64,000 nucleotides of DNA from Streptomyces camelliae (GTDB lineage Bacteria > Actinomycetota > Actinomycetes > Streptomycetales > Streptomycetaceae). Position 1 is the first letter of the stretch, and every line of letters begins with the position of its first letter. A program made the position numbers and the translations under genes. Where the stretch lies: positions 2,046,001 through 2,110,000 of the forward strand of contig NZ_CP115300.1 of the NCBI RefSeq assembly GCF_027625935.1, given 5' to 3'. The notes beneath the pieces were generated by a model. That model made no database searches, was not told the origin of the DNA, and saw only the letters and a list, made by a program, of their open reading frames with translations. Shown piece by piece: positions 8,157 through 17,879 of this stretch.

Positions 8157-9308
8157 TCAGGCCACCGATCCGATCAGCCCGTCCGGCCGGGACGCCGTGT
8201 CGTGGTGGATCGGGGTGTGCGCGCCGGTCAGCGAGGCCCCGCTGCCGCCGCGCCGGTTCGCGACGATCTCCGCGCCGATCGACAGGGCCGTCTCCTCCGG
8301 CGTACGGGCGCCGAGATCGAGGCCGATGGGCGAGCGCAGGCGGGCCAGTTCCAGCTCGGTGACGCCGATGTCGCGCAGGCGCCGGTTGCGGTCGAGGTGG
8401 GTGCGGCGCGAGCCCATGGCGCCGACGTAGGCGACGGGCAGCCGCAGGGCCAGCTGAAGCAGCGGTACGTCGAACTTGGCGTCGTGGGTGAGGACGCAGA
8501 GGACCGTGCGGCCGTCGGTCTCCGTGCGCTCCAGGTACGTGTGCGGCCACTCGACGACGATCTCGTCGGCGTCCGGGAAGCGGGTCCTGGTAGCGAACAC
8601 CGGGCGGGCGTCGCACACGGTGACGTGGTAGCCGAGGAACTTGCCGACGCGGACCAGCGCCGAGGCGAAGTCGATCGCACCGAAGACGATCATGCGGGGG
8701 GCGGGGACGGAGGACTCCACCAGGACCGTGAGCGGGGCGCCGCAGCGCGAGCCCTGTTCACCGATCTCCAGGGTGCCGGTGCGGCCCGCGTCCAGGAAGG
8801 CGCCGGCCTCGGCGGCGACGGTGCGGTCCAGTTCGGGGTGGGCGCCGAAACCGCCGTCGTAGGAGCCGTCGGGGCGGACCAGGAGGGCCCGGCCCCGCAG
8901 CTCGGCCGGGCCGTCCGTGATCCGCGCGACCGCCGCCGCCTCCCCACGGGCGGCGGCGGCCAGCGCGGCGGCGACCACCGGCCGGGCGGGACCGTCCGCC
9001 CGGACCGGTGTGACGAGGATGTCGATGATTCCGCCGCAGGTCAGGCCGACGGCGAAGGCATCCTCGTCGCTGTAGCCGAAGCGTTCGAGGACGGTTTCCC
9101 CGTCGTCGAGCGCCTGTTGGCACAGCTCGTACACGGCGCCCTCCACGCACCCGCCGGAGACCGACCCGATGGCCGTGCCGTCGGCGTCCACCGCGAGGGC
9201 GGCGCCGGGCTGGCGCGGCGCGCTGCCGCCGACGGCCACCACGGTGGCGACGGCGAAGTCACGGCCCTGCTCGACCCACCGGTTCAGCTCTTCGGCGATG
9301 TCCAGCAT
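8157..9308 (-). CDS. xdhC: XdhC/CoxI-family molybdenum hydroxylase maturation protein
   Basis: 383 residues. The N-terminal XdhC_CoxI domain has the GSAPRQPGAALAV motif near residue 30 and the SVSGGCVEG motif near 50. The C-terminal Rossmann-like XdhC_C domain has MIVFGAIDFASALVRVGKFLGYHVTV and AYVGAMGSRRTH. In characterised systems XdhC binds molybdenum cofactor, helps add the sulfido ligand and inserts the cofactor into xanthine dehydrogenase. It lies near the xanthine dehydrogenase genes, separated only by a purine permease, and on the same strand. The start is ATG 9308. Confidence 0.92.
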   Translation of the reverse strand: MLDIAEELNRWVEQGRDFAVATVVAVGGSAPRQPGAALAVDADGTAIGSVSGGCVEGAVYELCQQALDDGETVLERFGYSDEDAFAVGLTCGGIIDILVTPVRADGPARPVVAAALAAAARGEAAAVARITDGPAELRGRALLVRPDGSYDGGFGAHPELDRTVAAEAGAFLDAGRTGTLEIGEQGSRCGAPLTVLVESSVPAPRMIVFGAIDFASALVRVGKFLGYHVTVCDARPVFATRTRFPDADEIVVEWPHTYLERTETDGRTVLCVLTHDAKFDVPLLQLALRLPVAYVGAMGSRRTHLDRNRRLRDIGVTELELARLRSPIGLDLGARTPEETALSIGAEIVANRRGGSGASLTGAHTPIHHDTASRPDGLIGSVA

Positions 9309-9351
9309 CTGTCGGTCTCCTCACGGGTTGCGGATGACGGGGCCTCGGCGG

Positions 9352-10809
9352 CTAGTGGACGCCGAGCCAGGCCTCGATGGGATGGAGGGCGAAGTAGATC
9401 AGGAAGACGACCGTCAGGCCCCACATGAAGGCGCCGATCTCGCGGGCCTTGCCCTGGGCGGTCTTGATGGCGACGTAGGAGATGACGCCCGCCGCGACAC
9501 CGGTGGTGATGGTGTACGTGAACGGCATCAGGACGACGGTCAGGAAGACCGGGATCGCGGTGGCGCGGTCGGCCCAGTCCACGTGCCGGGCGTTCATCAG
9601 CATCATGGCGCCGATGACGACCAGGGCGGCGGAGGCGACCTCCGGCGGGACGATCGCGGTGACCGGGGTGAAGAACAGGCAGGCCGCGAAGAACAGGCCC
9701 GTCACCACGGACGCGAGGCCGGTGCGGGCGCCTTCACCGACGCCGGTCGCCGACTCGATGAAGACGGTCTGGCCGGAGCCGCCCGCCACACCGCCGATCG
9801 CACCGCCCATGCCGTCGATGAACAGCGCCTTGGACAGGCCGGGCATCCGGCCCTTGTCGTCGGCCAGCTCGGCCTCGGTGCCGACGCCGATGATGGTGGC
9901 CATCGCGTCGAAGAAACCGGCGAGGACGAGGGTGAAGACGATCATGGCGATCGTCATCGCGCCGACCTTGCCCCAGCCGCCGAACTCGACGTGCCCGAGG
10001 AGTGAGAAGTCGGGCATCGACACGGCGCTGCCGTGCAGTTCGGGCGCGCCGTTGGCCCACTGCTTGGGGTCGATGACGCCGAGGCCGTTGAGGACCGCGG
10101 CGACGATCGTGCCGGAGACGATGCCGATGAGGATGGCGCCGGGGATGTTCCGGGCCTGGAGCATGAAGATCAGCAGCAGGGTGCCGGCGAAGAGCAGCAC
10201 CGGCCAGCCTGTGAGCTGGCCCGCCGGGCCGAGGCTGAGCGGGGTGGCCTCGCCCTTGTGCACGAAGCCGGACTTGTAGAGACCGATGAGCGCGATGAAC
10301 AGGCCGATGCCCATGGTGATGCCGTGCTTGAGCGCGAGCGGGATCGCGTTCATGATCATCTCGCGCAGGCCGGTGACGACCAGCAGCATGATGACCACGC
10401 CGTACATCACGCACATGCCCATGGCCTGCGGCCAGGTCATGTTGGGGGCGACCTGCGAGGACAGCACGCCCGAGACGGACAGGCCGGCGGCGAGCGCGAG
10501 CGGCACCTTGCCGACGAAGCCCATCAGCAGCGTGGTGAACGCGGCGGCGAGCGCGGTCGCGGTGATCAGCGCCTTCTGGCCGAGCGTGTCGCCGTGGACG
10601 TCCTTGCCGGACAGGATGAGCGGGTTGAGCAGGAGGATGTACGCCATCGCCATGAAGGTGGTGATGCCGCCGCGCACCTCACGCGCGATCGAGGATCCTC
10701 TTCTGGATATGTGGAAGTACCGGTCGAGCCAGGACCGCCCTGCCGGGACGCGGCTGCCATCGCCCGCGTCGTCGGCTGCGGTCCTGGGCTCCACTGACTG
10801 CTGGGTCAT
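9352..10809 (-). CDS. NCS2-family purine (guanine/hypoxanthine-type) permease
   Basis: 485 residues with about 12-14 hydrophobic segments. The sequence carries the AzgA-like hallmarks: an N-terminal REVRGGITTFMAMAYILLLNP region, a GTEAELAD loop and SGQTVFIESATGVGEGARTGLASV. Such permeases import hypoxanthine, guanine, xanthine or adenine with protons. ATG 10809 has a GGGAGAT ribosome site; the in-frame TTG upstream is less likely. Codons near residue 30-36 (ATA, AGA, AGA) are rare for this genome. Between xdhC and the xdh operon, it presumably supplies substrate for that pathway. Confidence 0.9.
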   Translation of the reverse strand: MTQQSVEPRTAADDAGDGSRVPAGRSWLDRYFHISRRGSSIAREVRGGITTFMAMAYILLLNPLILSGKDVHGDTLGQKALITATALAAAFTTLLMGFVGKVPLALAAGLSVSGVLSSQVAPNMTWPQAMGMCVMYGVVIMLLVVTGLREMIMNAIPLALKHGITMGIGLFIALIGLYKSGFVHKGEATPLSLGPAGQLTGWPVLLFAGTLLLIFMLQARNIPGAILIGIVSGTIVAAVLNGLGVIDPKQWANGAPELHGSAVSMPDFSLLGHVEFGGWGKVGAMTIAMIVFTLVLAGFFDAMATIIGVGTEAELADDKGRMPGLSKALFIDGMGGAIGGVAGGSGQTVFIESATGVGEGARTGLASVVTGLFFAACLFFTPVTAIVPPEVASAALVVIGAMMLMNARHVDWADRATAIPVFLTVVLMPFTYTITTGVAAGVISYVAIKTAQGKAREIGAFMWGLTVVFLIYFALHPIEAWLGVH

Positions 10810-10959
10810 GGTGCCATCTCCCAAGGTTCACAGGGGCACCCGTACAACTGCCCTGACAGGTACGGGATTTGGGAATGGACGACCCGGGGGACGGCCCGAG
10901 ACGAACGAATTTCCTGGTACTTCAAGGACCGCGAGCGGAGCGGAACTCAAAGGGGGTTC

Positions 10960-11007
10960 CTCCGGGCGGCGCGGCGGAGTGTGTGACGTTCCCTGCGCCG
11001 CCCGGAG
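10960..11007 (-). terminator. Rho-independent-type hairpin after the xdh operon
   Basis: CTCCGGGCGGCGC (10960-10972) and its exact complement (10995-11007) form a 13-bp GC-rich stem with a 22-base loop, starting 11 bases beyond the xanthine dehydrogenase stop codon. No T-run follows, which is usual in Streptomyces. Confidence 0.7.
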
Positions 11008-11018
11008 AGCTTTCGGTG

Positions 11019-13403
11019 TTACGCGGTTCCCGTGAGGTGCTCGGGCCGTACCGGAGTGCGGTTGAGCTCCAGCCCGGTCGCGTTCCGGATCGCCGCGAGG
11101 ACGGCCGGGGTGGACGACAGGGTCGGGGCCTCGCCGATGCCGCGCAGCCCGTAGGGGGCGTGCTCGTCGGCGAGTTCGAGCACGTCGACCGGGATGGTCG
11201 GCGTGTCGAGGATCGTGGGGATCAGGTAGTCCGTGAAGGAGGGGTTCCTGACCTTGGCGGTCTTCGGGTCGACGATGATCTCCTCCATCACCGCCACGCC
11301 CAGGCCCTGGGTCGTACCGCCCTGGATCTGGCCGACGACGGAGAGCGGGTTGAGCGCCTTGCCGACGTCCTGGGCGCAGGCCAGTTCGATGACCTTGACC
11401 AGGCCGAGCTCGGTGTCGACCTCGACGACCGCGCGGTGGGCGGCGAAGGAGTACTGGACGTGGCCGTTGCCCTGGCCGGTGCGCAGGTCGAAGGCCTCGG
11501 TCGGCCGGTGCCGCCACTCCGCCTCGATCTCGACGCTCTCGTCCTCCAGGACGTCGGCCAGGTCGCCGAGGACCTCGCCGCCGTCGGTGACGACCTTGCC
11601 GCCCTCCAGCAGGAGTTCGGCGGTGGCCCAGGCGGGGTGGTAGGAGCCGAACTTGCGCCGGCCGATCTCCAGCACCCGCTCGCGGACCAGCTCGCAGGCG
11701 TTCTTCACGGCGCCGCCGGTGACGTACGTCTGCCGGGAGGCCGAGGTCGAACCCGCCGAGCCCACCTGGGTGTCGGCCGGGTGGATGGTCACCTGGGTGA
11801 CGCCGAGCTCGGTGCGGGCGATCTGCGCGTGGACGGTGACACCGCCCTGGCCGACCTCCGCCATCGCGGTGTGCACGGTCGCGACCGGCTCGCCGCCGAT
11901 GACCTCCATGCGGACCTTGGCGGTGGAGTAGTCGTCGAAGCCCTCGGAGAAGCCGACGTTCTTGATGCCGACCGCGTAGCCGATGCCGCGTACGACGCCC
12001 TCGCCGTGCGTGGTGTTGGACAGACCGCCGGGCAGCTGCCGTACGTCGGCGCCCTCGCTGGACTCCCACTGGCGCTCCGGCGGCAGGGGCATCGCCTTGA
12101 CGCGGCGCAGGAGTTCGGCGACCGGGGCCGGGGAGTCGACCGGCTGCCCGGTCGGCATGATGGTCCCCTGCTCCATGGCGTTGAGCTGCCGGAACTCCAC
12201 CGGGTCCATGCCGAGCTTCTTCGCCAGCTTGTCCATCTGCGCCTCGTAGGCGAAGCACGCCTGGACCGCGCCGAAGCCGCGCATGGCGCCGCAGGGCGGG
12301 TTGTTGGTGTAGAGGGCGATGGCCTCGATGTCGACGTCGTCGATCACGTACGGGCCGACCGAGAGGGACGAGGCGTTGCCGACGACCGCCGGGGAGGCGG
12401 AGGCGTAGGCGCCGCCGTCCAGGACGATCTTGCACTTCATGTGCGTGAGCTTGCCGTCCTTGGTGGCGCCGTGCTCGTAGTAGAGCTTCGCCGGGTGCCG
12501 GTGGACGTGCCCGAAGAAGGACTCGAACCGGTTGTAGACGATCTTCACCGGCTTGCCGGTGCGCAGCGCCAGCAGGCAGGCGTGGATCTGCATCGACAGG
12601 TCCTCGCGGCCGCCGAACGCGCCGCCGACGCCGGCCAGCGTCATGCGCACCTTCTCCTCGGGCAGGCCGAGGACAGGCGCGATCTGGCGCAGGTCGGAGT
12701 GGAGCCACTGGGTGGCGATGTAGAGGTGGACGCCGCCGTCCTCCTCAGGCACGGCGAGACCGGACTCGGGGCCGAGGAAGGCCTGGTCCTGCATGCCGAA
12801 GGTGTACTCGCCCTCGACGATCACGTCGGCCCGCTCGCGCGCCTCCTCGACGTTGCCGCGGACGATCGGCTGGCGGTGCACGATGTTCGGGTGCGGGACA
12901 TGGCCCGAGTGGTGGTCGTCGCGGTTCTCGTGGACGAGGATCGCGTCCGGCGCGGTCGCGGAGGCCTCGTCGGTGATGACGGGCAGCTCCTTGTACTCGA
13001 CCTTGATCTTGGCGGCGGCGCGGCGGGCCGTCTCCGGGTGGTCGGCGGCGACGAGCGCGACCGGCTCGCCGTGGTGGCGTACCTTGCCGTGCGCGAGGAC
13101 CGGGGTGTCCTGGATCTCCAGGCCGTAGTTCTTCACCTCGGTGGGCAGGTCGTCGTACGTCAGGACCGCGTAGACCCCGGGGGTGGCCAGGGCCTCGCCG
13201 GTGTCGATCGAGAGGATCTCGGCGTGGGCGACGGTGGAGCGCAGGATCTGGCCCCAGAGCATGTCCTCGTGCCACATGTCGGACGAGTACGCGAACTCGC
13301 CGGTGACCTTGAGGGTGCCGTCCGGGCGGAGCGTGGACTCGCCGATGCCGCCCTTGGTCTGGGAACCCTGGGTGATCTTCGTGGGAGCGCCGTTGGTGGG
13401 CAT
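11019..13403 (-). CDS. Xanthine dehydrogenase, molybdopterin-binding subunit
   Basis: 794 residues. The N-terminal domain (about 20-140) has the hammerhead motif, and the molybdopterin-binding region follows with GVGGAFGGRED near 265 and PPCGAMRGFGAVQACFAYE near 375. The C-terminal APYGLRGIGEAP carries the Glu used as the catalytic base in this family. It hydroxylates hypoxanthine and xanthine to urate at a Mo site fed by the partner Fe-S and FAD subunits. The start ATG 13403 lies six bases after the 2Fe-2S subunit stop; a much longer open frame upstream belongs to that subunit's other frame. It is the last gene of the three-gene operon. Confidence 0.92.
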   Translation of the reverse strand: MPTNGAPTKITQGSQTKGGIGESTLRPDGTLKVTGEFAYSSDMWHEDMLWGQILRSTVAHAEILSIDTGEALATPGVYAVLTYDDLPTEVKNYGLEIQDTPVLAHGKVRHHGEPVALVAADHPETARRAAAKIKVEYKELPVITDEASATAPDAILVHENRDDHHSGHVPHPNIVHRQPIVRGNVEEARERADVIVEGEYTFGMQDQAFLGPESGLAVPEEDGGVHLYIATQWLHSDLRQIAPVLGLPEEKVRMTLAGVGGAFGGREDLSMQIHACLLALRTGKPVKIVYNRFESFFGHVHRHPAKLYYEHGATKDGKLTHMKCKIVLDGGAYASASPAVVGNASSLSVGPYVIDDVDIEAIALYTNNPPCGAMRGFGAVQACFAYEAQMDKLAKKLGMDPVEFRQLNAMEQGTIMPTGQPVDSPAPVAELLRRVKAMPLPPERQWESSEGADVRQLPGGLSNTTHGEGVVRGIGYAVGIKNVGFSEGFDDYSTAKVRMEVIGGEPVATVHTAMAEVGQGGVTVHAQIARTELGVTQVTIHPADTQVGSAGSTSASRQTYVTGGAVKNACELVRERVLEIGRRKFGSYHPAWATAELLLEGGKVVTDGGEVLGDLADVLEDESVEIEAEWRHRPTEAFDLRTGQGNGHVQYSFAAHRAVVEVDTELGLVKVIELACAQDVGKALNPLSVVGQIQGGTTQGLGVAVMEEIIVDPKTAKVRNPSFTDYLIPTILDTPTIPVDVLELADEHAPYGLRGIGEAPTLSSTPAVLAAIRNATGLELNRTPVRPEHLTGTA

Positions 13404-13408
13404 GTCGC

Positions 13409-13987
13409 TCAGACCGCCTCTCCCTGCCGGGCGGCCGCGAGGCGGACCGCGTCCATGATCTTCTCGTAGCCCGTGCAGCGGCACAGGTTGCCCGACAGCG
13501 CCTCGCGGATGTCCGCGTCGGACGGGTTCGGGTTGCGCTCCAGGAGTTCGTCGGAAGCGACGAGCAGACCCGGGGTGCAGAAGCCGCACTGGACGGCACC
13601 GGCGTCGATGAACGCCTGCTGGATGGGGCTCAGTTCGGTGCCCTCGCCGGTCTGCGAGTCGGTGCCCTTGGCCGCCCACTGCTTGGCCTCGTCCAGCGAG
13701 GTGCCCTTGGAGCCACAGGAATCGCCGCACGCGCGCTGCTGGGCGAAGTCCGCGAGGCCCTCGACGGTCACGACGTCGCGGCCCTCGACCTGGCCGGCCG
13801 CGACCAGGCAGGAACAGACCGGCACGCCGTCCAGGCGGACGGTGCAGGAGCCGCACTCGCCCTGCTCACAGGCGTTCTTGGAGCCCGGCAGGCCGAGGCG
13901 CTCGCGCAGGACGTACAGCAGGGACTCGCCCTCCCAGACGTCGTCGGCCTCCTGCGGACGTCCGTTGACGGTGAAGTTGACGCGCAT
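13409..13987 (-). CDS. Xanthine dehydrogenase, 2Fe-2S subunit
   Basis: 192 residues. The plant-type ferredoxin cluster is CEQGECGSCTV plus a further Cys (residues about 40-62), and the second, all-helical cluster is QCGFCTPG and LCRCTGYEKI. These two 2Fe-2S centres pass electrons from Mo to FAD. Between the two domains (about residues 87-123) is a linker longer than in typical CoxS/XdhA proteins, with an extra CGDSC motif. The start codon overlaps the FAD subunit stop by one base (TAATG), implying coupled translation. Confidence 0.9.
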   Translation of the reverse strand: MRVNFTVNGRPQEADDVWEGESLLYVLRERLGLPGSKNACEQGECGSCTVRLDGVPVCSCLVAAGQVEGRDVVTVEGLADFAQQRACGDSCGSKGTSLDEAKQWAAKGTDSQTGEGTELSPIQQAFIDAGAVQCGFCTPGLLVASDELLERNPNPSDADIREALSGNLCRCTGYEKIMDAVRLAAARQGEAV

Positions 13988-14880
13988 TACGCAGCTCCCT
14001 CAGATGCGCGGCGGGCGCCGCGGTACGACTCCCAGGTCCAGGTCAGCATCCGGCGAGCCATCACGCCGACCGCGTGGCGGCGGTAGCTCGCGGTGCCCCG
14101 GACGTCGTCGATCGGGTTGCAGGCGGCGGAGCACAGGTCCGCGAACTGCTTGGCGACCGACGGGGTGATGATCTTTCCGTTGTCCCAGAAGCCGCCCTCG
14201 TCGAGCGCCGCGTTCAGGAACTCCTCGGCGGCCTTGGCCCGCACCGGCGTGGGCGCGGCCGAGCCGATGCCGGTGCGCACGGTGCGGGTCTCGGGGTGCA
14301 GCGCGAGACCGAAGGCGCACACGGCGATGACCATGGCGTTGCGGGTGCCGACCTTGGAGTACTGCTGCGGGCCGTCGGCCTTCTTCACGTGCACGGCGCG
14401 GATCAGCTCGTCGGGCTGGAGCGCGTTGCGCTTGACGCCCGTGTAGAACGCGTCGATCGGGATGAGCCGGGTGCCGCGGGCCGCCGAGGCCACCTCGACC
14501 TCGGCGCCGGCCGCGAGGAGGGCGGGGTGGGCGTCACCGGCGGGCGAGGCCGTGCCGAGGTTGCCGCCGACGCCGCCGCGGTTGCGGATCTGCGGGGAGG
14601 CGACCGTGTGCGAGGCGAGCGCGAGGCCGGGCAGCTCGGCACGGAGATTCTGCATGATCTTCGTGTACGGGACGGAGGCACCCAGCCGTACGCTCTCCTC
14701 GCCGACCTCCCACTCGTAGAGGTCGCCGATGCGGTTGAGGTCGAGCAGGTACTCGGGCCGGCGGTGGTCGAAGTTGATCTCGACCATCACATCGGTGCCA
14801 CCCGCAATCGGCACAGCGGTGGGGTGCTCGGCCTTCGCGGCGAGCGCCTCCTCCCAGCTGGCGGGGCGAAGGAAGTCCAT
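13987..14880 (-). CDS. Xanthine dehydrogenase, FAD-binding subunit
   Basis: 297 residues from ATG 14880. It belongs to the CO dehydrogenase flavoprotein medium-chain family: VPIAGGTDVMVEI near residue 28 and SPQIRNRGGVGGNLGTASPAGD near 100 wrap the FAD pyrophosphate, and the C-terminal CO_deh_flav domain follows. It accepts electrons from the Fe-S subunit and passes them to NAD. It is the first gene of the operon and is transcribed away from pucR, whose product is the likely regulator. Confidence 0.92.
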   Translation of the reverse strand: MDFLRPASWEEALAAKAEHPTAVPIAGGTDVMVEINFDHRRPEYLLDLNRIGDLYEWEVGEESVRLGASVPYTKIMQNLRAELPGLALASHTVASPQIRNRGGVGGNLGTASPAGDAHPALLAAGAEVEVASAARGTRLIPIDAFYTGVKRNALQPDELIRAVHVKKADGPQQYSKVGTRNAMVIAVCAFGLALHPETRTVRTGIGSAAPTPVRAKAAEEFLNAALDEGGFWDNGKIITPSVAKQFADLCSAACNPIDDVRGTASYRRHAVGVMARRMLTWTWESYRGARRASEGAA

Positions 14881-15223
14881 GACCGGCTCTCTTCTTCGTC
14901 TCGTGGGTCGTTCAGATTGAGCCAATCCGTGTGCGGCGGGCCCGGCTCGTTCATGTCCTGTTAACGCGCAGTGGACTCAGTACACCGCCCCGTACTCCGG
15001 CGGGGTCAGTCACCGAAACCATGAAGGAGTTGGCTGGCCACGGAGGTCATCTTGTAGATTCGTATGAACGGAGGCCATCGGTTACCTCACCGATTTCCTG
15101 GAGAAACGCAGGAAACGGCGACGAGACCCTGGAGAGCGCCCTGTGCGGCCCCGTGCCGGGCCCTTCCCACGTCACCCTCCAAGATCCATCGTAGGTTTCG
15201 AGACAAAGAACGGCGGCGACGAG
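14881..15223. promoter_or_regulatory. Divergent promoter region between xdh operon and pucR
   Basis: About 340 bases with noticeably lower GC around 15050-15075 than in the flanking genes, as expected for back-to-back promoters. It should contain the PucR site for the xanthine dehydrogenase operon. I see AT-richer steps but no clear dyad, and the short plus-strand frame crossing it looks non-coding. Confidence 0.45.
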
Positions 15224-16897
15224 ATGCGGCTGCGCGCACTTCTGGACACCGATGCGCTGGGCCTGCGGCTGCTCGGTGGCGAGGACGAGCTGGACCGCCA
15301 GGTCCGCGGTGTCATGACCACCGACCTGCGCGACCCGAGCCGCTACCTCTCGGGCGGCGAACTGGTGCTGACGGGCCTGGCCTGGCGCCGGGACGCCGCG
15401 GACTCCGAGCCCTTCGTCCGCATCCTGGTGCAGGCCGGCGTGGCCGGGCTCGCGGCCGGCGAGGCCGAGCTGGGCGATGTGCCGGACGACCTGGTGCTGG
15501 CCTGTGCCCGGCACCGGCTGCCGCTGTTCGCGGTGCACGAGTCGGTGGCCTTCGCGACGATCACCGAATACGTCGTCCGGCAGGTCTCCGGCGAGCGCGC
15601 CGGGGACCTGGCCGCCGTGGTGGACCGGCACCGGCGGATGATGACCTCGGGCCCGGCGGGCGGCGGCCCGGACGTGGTCCTGGACCTGCTCGGCACCGAC
15701 CTGGACCTGCGCGCCTGGGTGCTTTCCCCCACCGGCCGGATGATCGCCGGCTCCAAGGAGGCGGGCCCCGAGCTGCCCGCGGAGACCTGCGCGAAGCTGG
15801 CCGCCGAGCACCTCGCCGCCACCCGCACCGGCCGGCGCGGCCCCTACCGCGTCCAGTTGGCCGGTACGACGTACTCGCTGTTCCCGATCCGCTCCTCCGG
15901 CCGCTCCCCGCAGGCCGCCCGCGACGTACGCGAGACGGTCCTGTCGGACTGGCTGCTGGCCGTCGAGGCGGACGCCGGCGACTGGCCCGAGGAGCGCATG
16001 GACCTGCTCCAGGGCGTCACCCAGCTGATCGCCGTGGAGCGGGACCGCCGGGAGGCGGCCCGCACGGTGCGGCGCCGGCTCGCCCAGGAGGTGCTGGAGC
16101 TGGTCCAGACGGGCGCCGCGCCCGCCGAGATCGCGGCCCGGCTGCGCGTGGCCGCCCCGGTGCTGCTGCCCGGCCTCGGCGCGGCCCCGCACTGGCAGGT
16201 CGTCGTCGCCCGGGTGGAGTGGGACGGCGAAGGGATCGAGGGTGGGCCGGTCGCCCAGTCGCTGCTGGAGGAAGTGCTGGTCGACCCGCTGGCGACGGGC
16301 CCGGAACCCTCGGACCGGATCGCGGTCGCGCACACCGGCGACGAGGCGATCGCCCTGGTCCCGCTGCCCGCCGTCTCCTCCGAGCACGACGGCTCGGAGA
16401 CCGGACTGCTGGCCGACGCCCTGCTGCGCTCGGTGCGCGAGCCGCTGTCGGCGGGCCTGGACGACGACGGCCGGCTCACCCTGGGTGTCAGCGCGGCCGT
16501 GCACTCCGCGGAGGGGCTGCGCGGCGCGCTGGAGGAGGCCCGGCACGCCCGCCGGGTGGCAGCCGCCCGCCCAGGGCGAGTCTGCGCGGCCGGCCACCAG
16601 GAACTGGCGTCGCACGTCCTGCTGCTGCCCTTCGTCCCGGACGACGTCCGCCGCGCGTTCACGGCCCGTCTGCTGGACCCGCTGACGGACTACGACCGCC
16701 GCCACCGCGCCGAGCTGATCCCCACCCTGGAGGCGTTCCTCGACTGCGACGGCTCCTGGACCCGCTGCGCCACCCGGCTCCACCTGCACGTCAACACGCT
16801 GCGCTACCGGGTGGGCCGGATCGAGCAGTTGACGGGACGGGACCTCTCGCGCCTGGAGGACAAGCTCGACTTCTTCCTCGCCCTGCGCATGAGCTGA
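15224..16897 (+). CDS. pucR: PucR-family purine catabolism regulator
   Basis: 557 residues. The N-terminal purine-catabolism sensory domain (about 1-120) begins MRLRALLDTDALGLRLLGG and has the DLRDPSRYLSGGELVLTGLAWR core. A GGDEF-like central region follows, and the C-terminal HTH_30 (CATRLHLHVNTLRYRVGRIEQLTG) closes the protein. PucR regulators sense purine-pathway metabolites and switch xanthine and urate breakdown genes. It is divergent from the xdh operon, which supports that target. The start ATG 15224 is chosen because the family domain begins there; codons upstream are open but unrelated. Confidence 0.88.
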   Translation: MRLRALLDTDALGLRLLGGEDELDRQVRGVMTTDLRDPSRYLSGGELVLTGLAWRRDAADSEPFVRILVQAGVAGLAAGEAELGDVPDDLVLACARHRLPLFAVHESVAFATITEYVVRQVSGERAGDLAAVVDRHRRMMTSGPAGGGPDVVLDLLGTDLDLRAWVLSPTGRMIAGSKEAGPELPAETCAKLAAEHLAATRTGRRGPYRVQLAGTTYSLFPIRSSGRSPQAARDVRETVLSDWLLAVEADAGDWPEERMDLLQGVTQLIAVERDRREAARTVRRRLAQEVLELVQTGAAPAEIAARLRVAAPVLLPGLGAAPHWQVVVARVEWDGEGIEGGPVAQSLLEEVLVDPLATGPEPSDRIAVAHTGDEAIALVPLPAVSSEHDGSETGLLADALLRSVREPLSAGLDDDGRLTLGVSAAVHSAEGLRGALEEARHARRVAAARPGRVCAAGHQELASHVLLLPFVPDDVRRAFTARLLDPLTDYDRRHRAELIPTLEAFLDCDGSWTRCATRLHLHVNTLRYRVGRIEQLTGRDLSRLEDKLDFFLALRMS

Positions 16898-17046
16898 GGT
16901 CAGCGGGGGGCGCGGGGCCGAACCCGGTCACGCCCGCACCCCACTACTTTGTGAAAAGTTTCACCCAGCCCCTTGGCCCGGCCGGGCGATCGGTGCTGGA
17001 ATGCCGCCACCACTCAAAGCTCGATGGCGTGCTCGGGGAGGGCAAC

Positions 17047-17829
17047 GTGGCGCACTCCGCCATGTCTGGCAACGGAACGACCGCCGGTGACGATCCGCTC
17101 CAGACCGCGGTGTGGCGGTTGCGCTCGCGGGCCTGCTGGGCGGACGCGGCGGCCCTGCTGCCGCCGGACACCCCCGGGGCGGCCCTGCAGCGGGTCGCGC
17201 TGCTGGTCGAACGGTGTCTGTACACCGAGCGCGGCTGGGCGGAGGCGGAGGACGCCCTGCGGACGGCGGAGGCGGTCGCGCACACCGACGAGGAACGGGG
17301 CGCCGCGGCCTGCGAACGCGGGCAGCTCGCCTACGCGGCGACGCTGCACGGGGTGCGGGACCGGGCGGACGAGGCGCGGGCGGCACTGGGCCGGGCGGCG
17401 GCGCTGATCCCTCCGGGTTCGGCGGGCCGGGCCCTGCTTGACTTCCGCCGGGGCCTGCTGGCGGAGAACCTCACCCGCTCCCCGCAGGCGGCCCGCGCGG
17501 CCTACCGGCGGGCCCACGCCGGCGCCACCGCGCACGCCGACCCGCTGCTGCTGTCCTTCACCTGGCGCCACCTCGCCGGACTCGCCCTGCGCGACGGCGA
17601 GTTGGCGGAGGCGCGGCACGGTTTCGCCGAGTCCCTGCGCATCAGGGAGGAGCTGGGCTACCTGGTCGGCACGGCCCCGGCACTGGCCTCCCTGGCCGAC
17701 ACGGAGTCCGAGCCGGAGGCGTCCCGGCTGCGGGAGGAGGCACGGCGGCTGTTCCGGCTGCTGGGGGGTGTCCCGACCTGGCTGGCGAGGCAACTGACTC
17801 CACCGGCTCCGGGGGTGGCTACGGCGTAG
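17047..17829 (+). CDS. TPR-like helical repeat protein of unknown function
   Basis: 260 residues, almost entirely alpha-helical and rich in Ala, Arg and Leu with a 34-residue-like periodicity (for example ALRTAEAVAHTDEERGAAACERGQLAY and AARAAYRRAHAGATAHADPLLL), suggesting tetratricopeptide repeats. Such proteins mediate protein contacts; no partner is evident. Start: GTG 17047 has a GGGGAGGG about seven bases upstream; ATG 17062 is possible. It follows pucR by 150 bases on the same strand but has no purine-related feature. Confidence 0.72.
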   Translation: MAHSAMSGNGTTAGDDPLQTAVWRLRSRACWADAAALLPPDTPGAALQRVALLVERCLYTERGWAEAEDALRTAEAVAHTDEERGAAACERGQLAYAATLHGVRDRADEARAALGRAAALIPPGSAGRALLDFRRGLLAENLTRSPQAARAAYRRAHAGATAHADPLLLSFTWRHLAGLALRDGELAEARHGFAESLRIREELGYLVGTAPALASLADTESEPEASRLREEARRLFRLLGGVPTWLARQLTPPAPGVATA

Positions 17830-17879
17830 GGGCCGGTTCGGGGCGCTCGCAGCTGCGGGCAGTCGTGCCACTGGGGCGA

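Noticed and set aside
11019..13856. Extending the molybdopterin subunit to an upstream start at 13856
   Set aside because: The extension overlaps the 2Fe-2S subunit in another frame; homology begins at the ATG 13403.
14931..15194. Short plus-strand frame in the xdh/pucR spacer
   Set aside because: No ribosome site or family pattern, and it lies where back-to-back promoters are expected.
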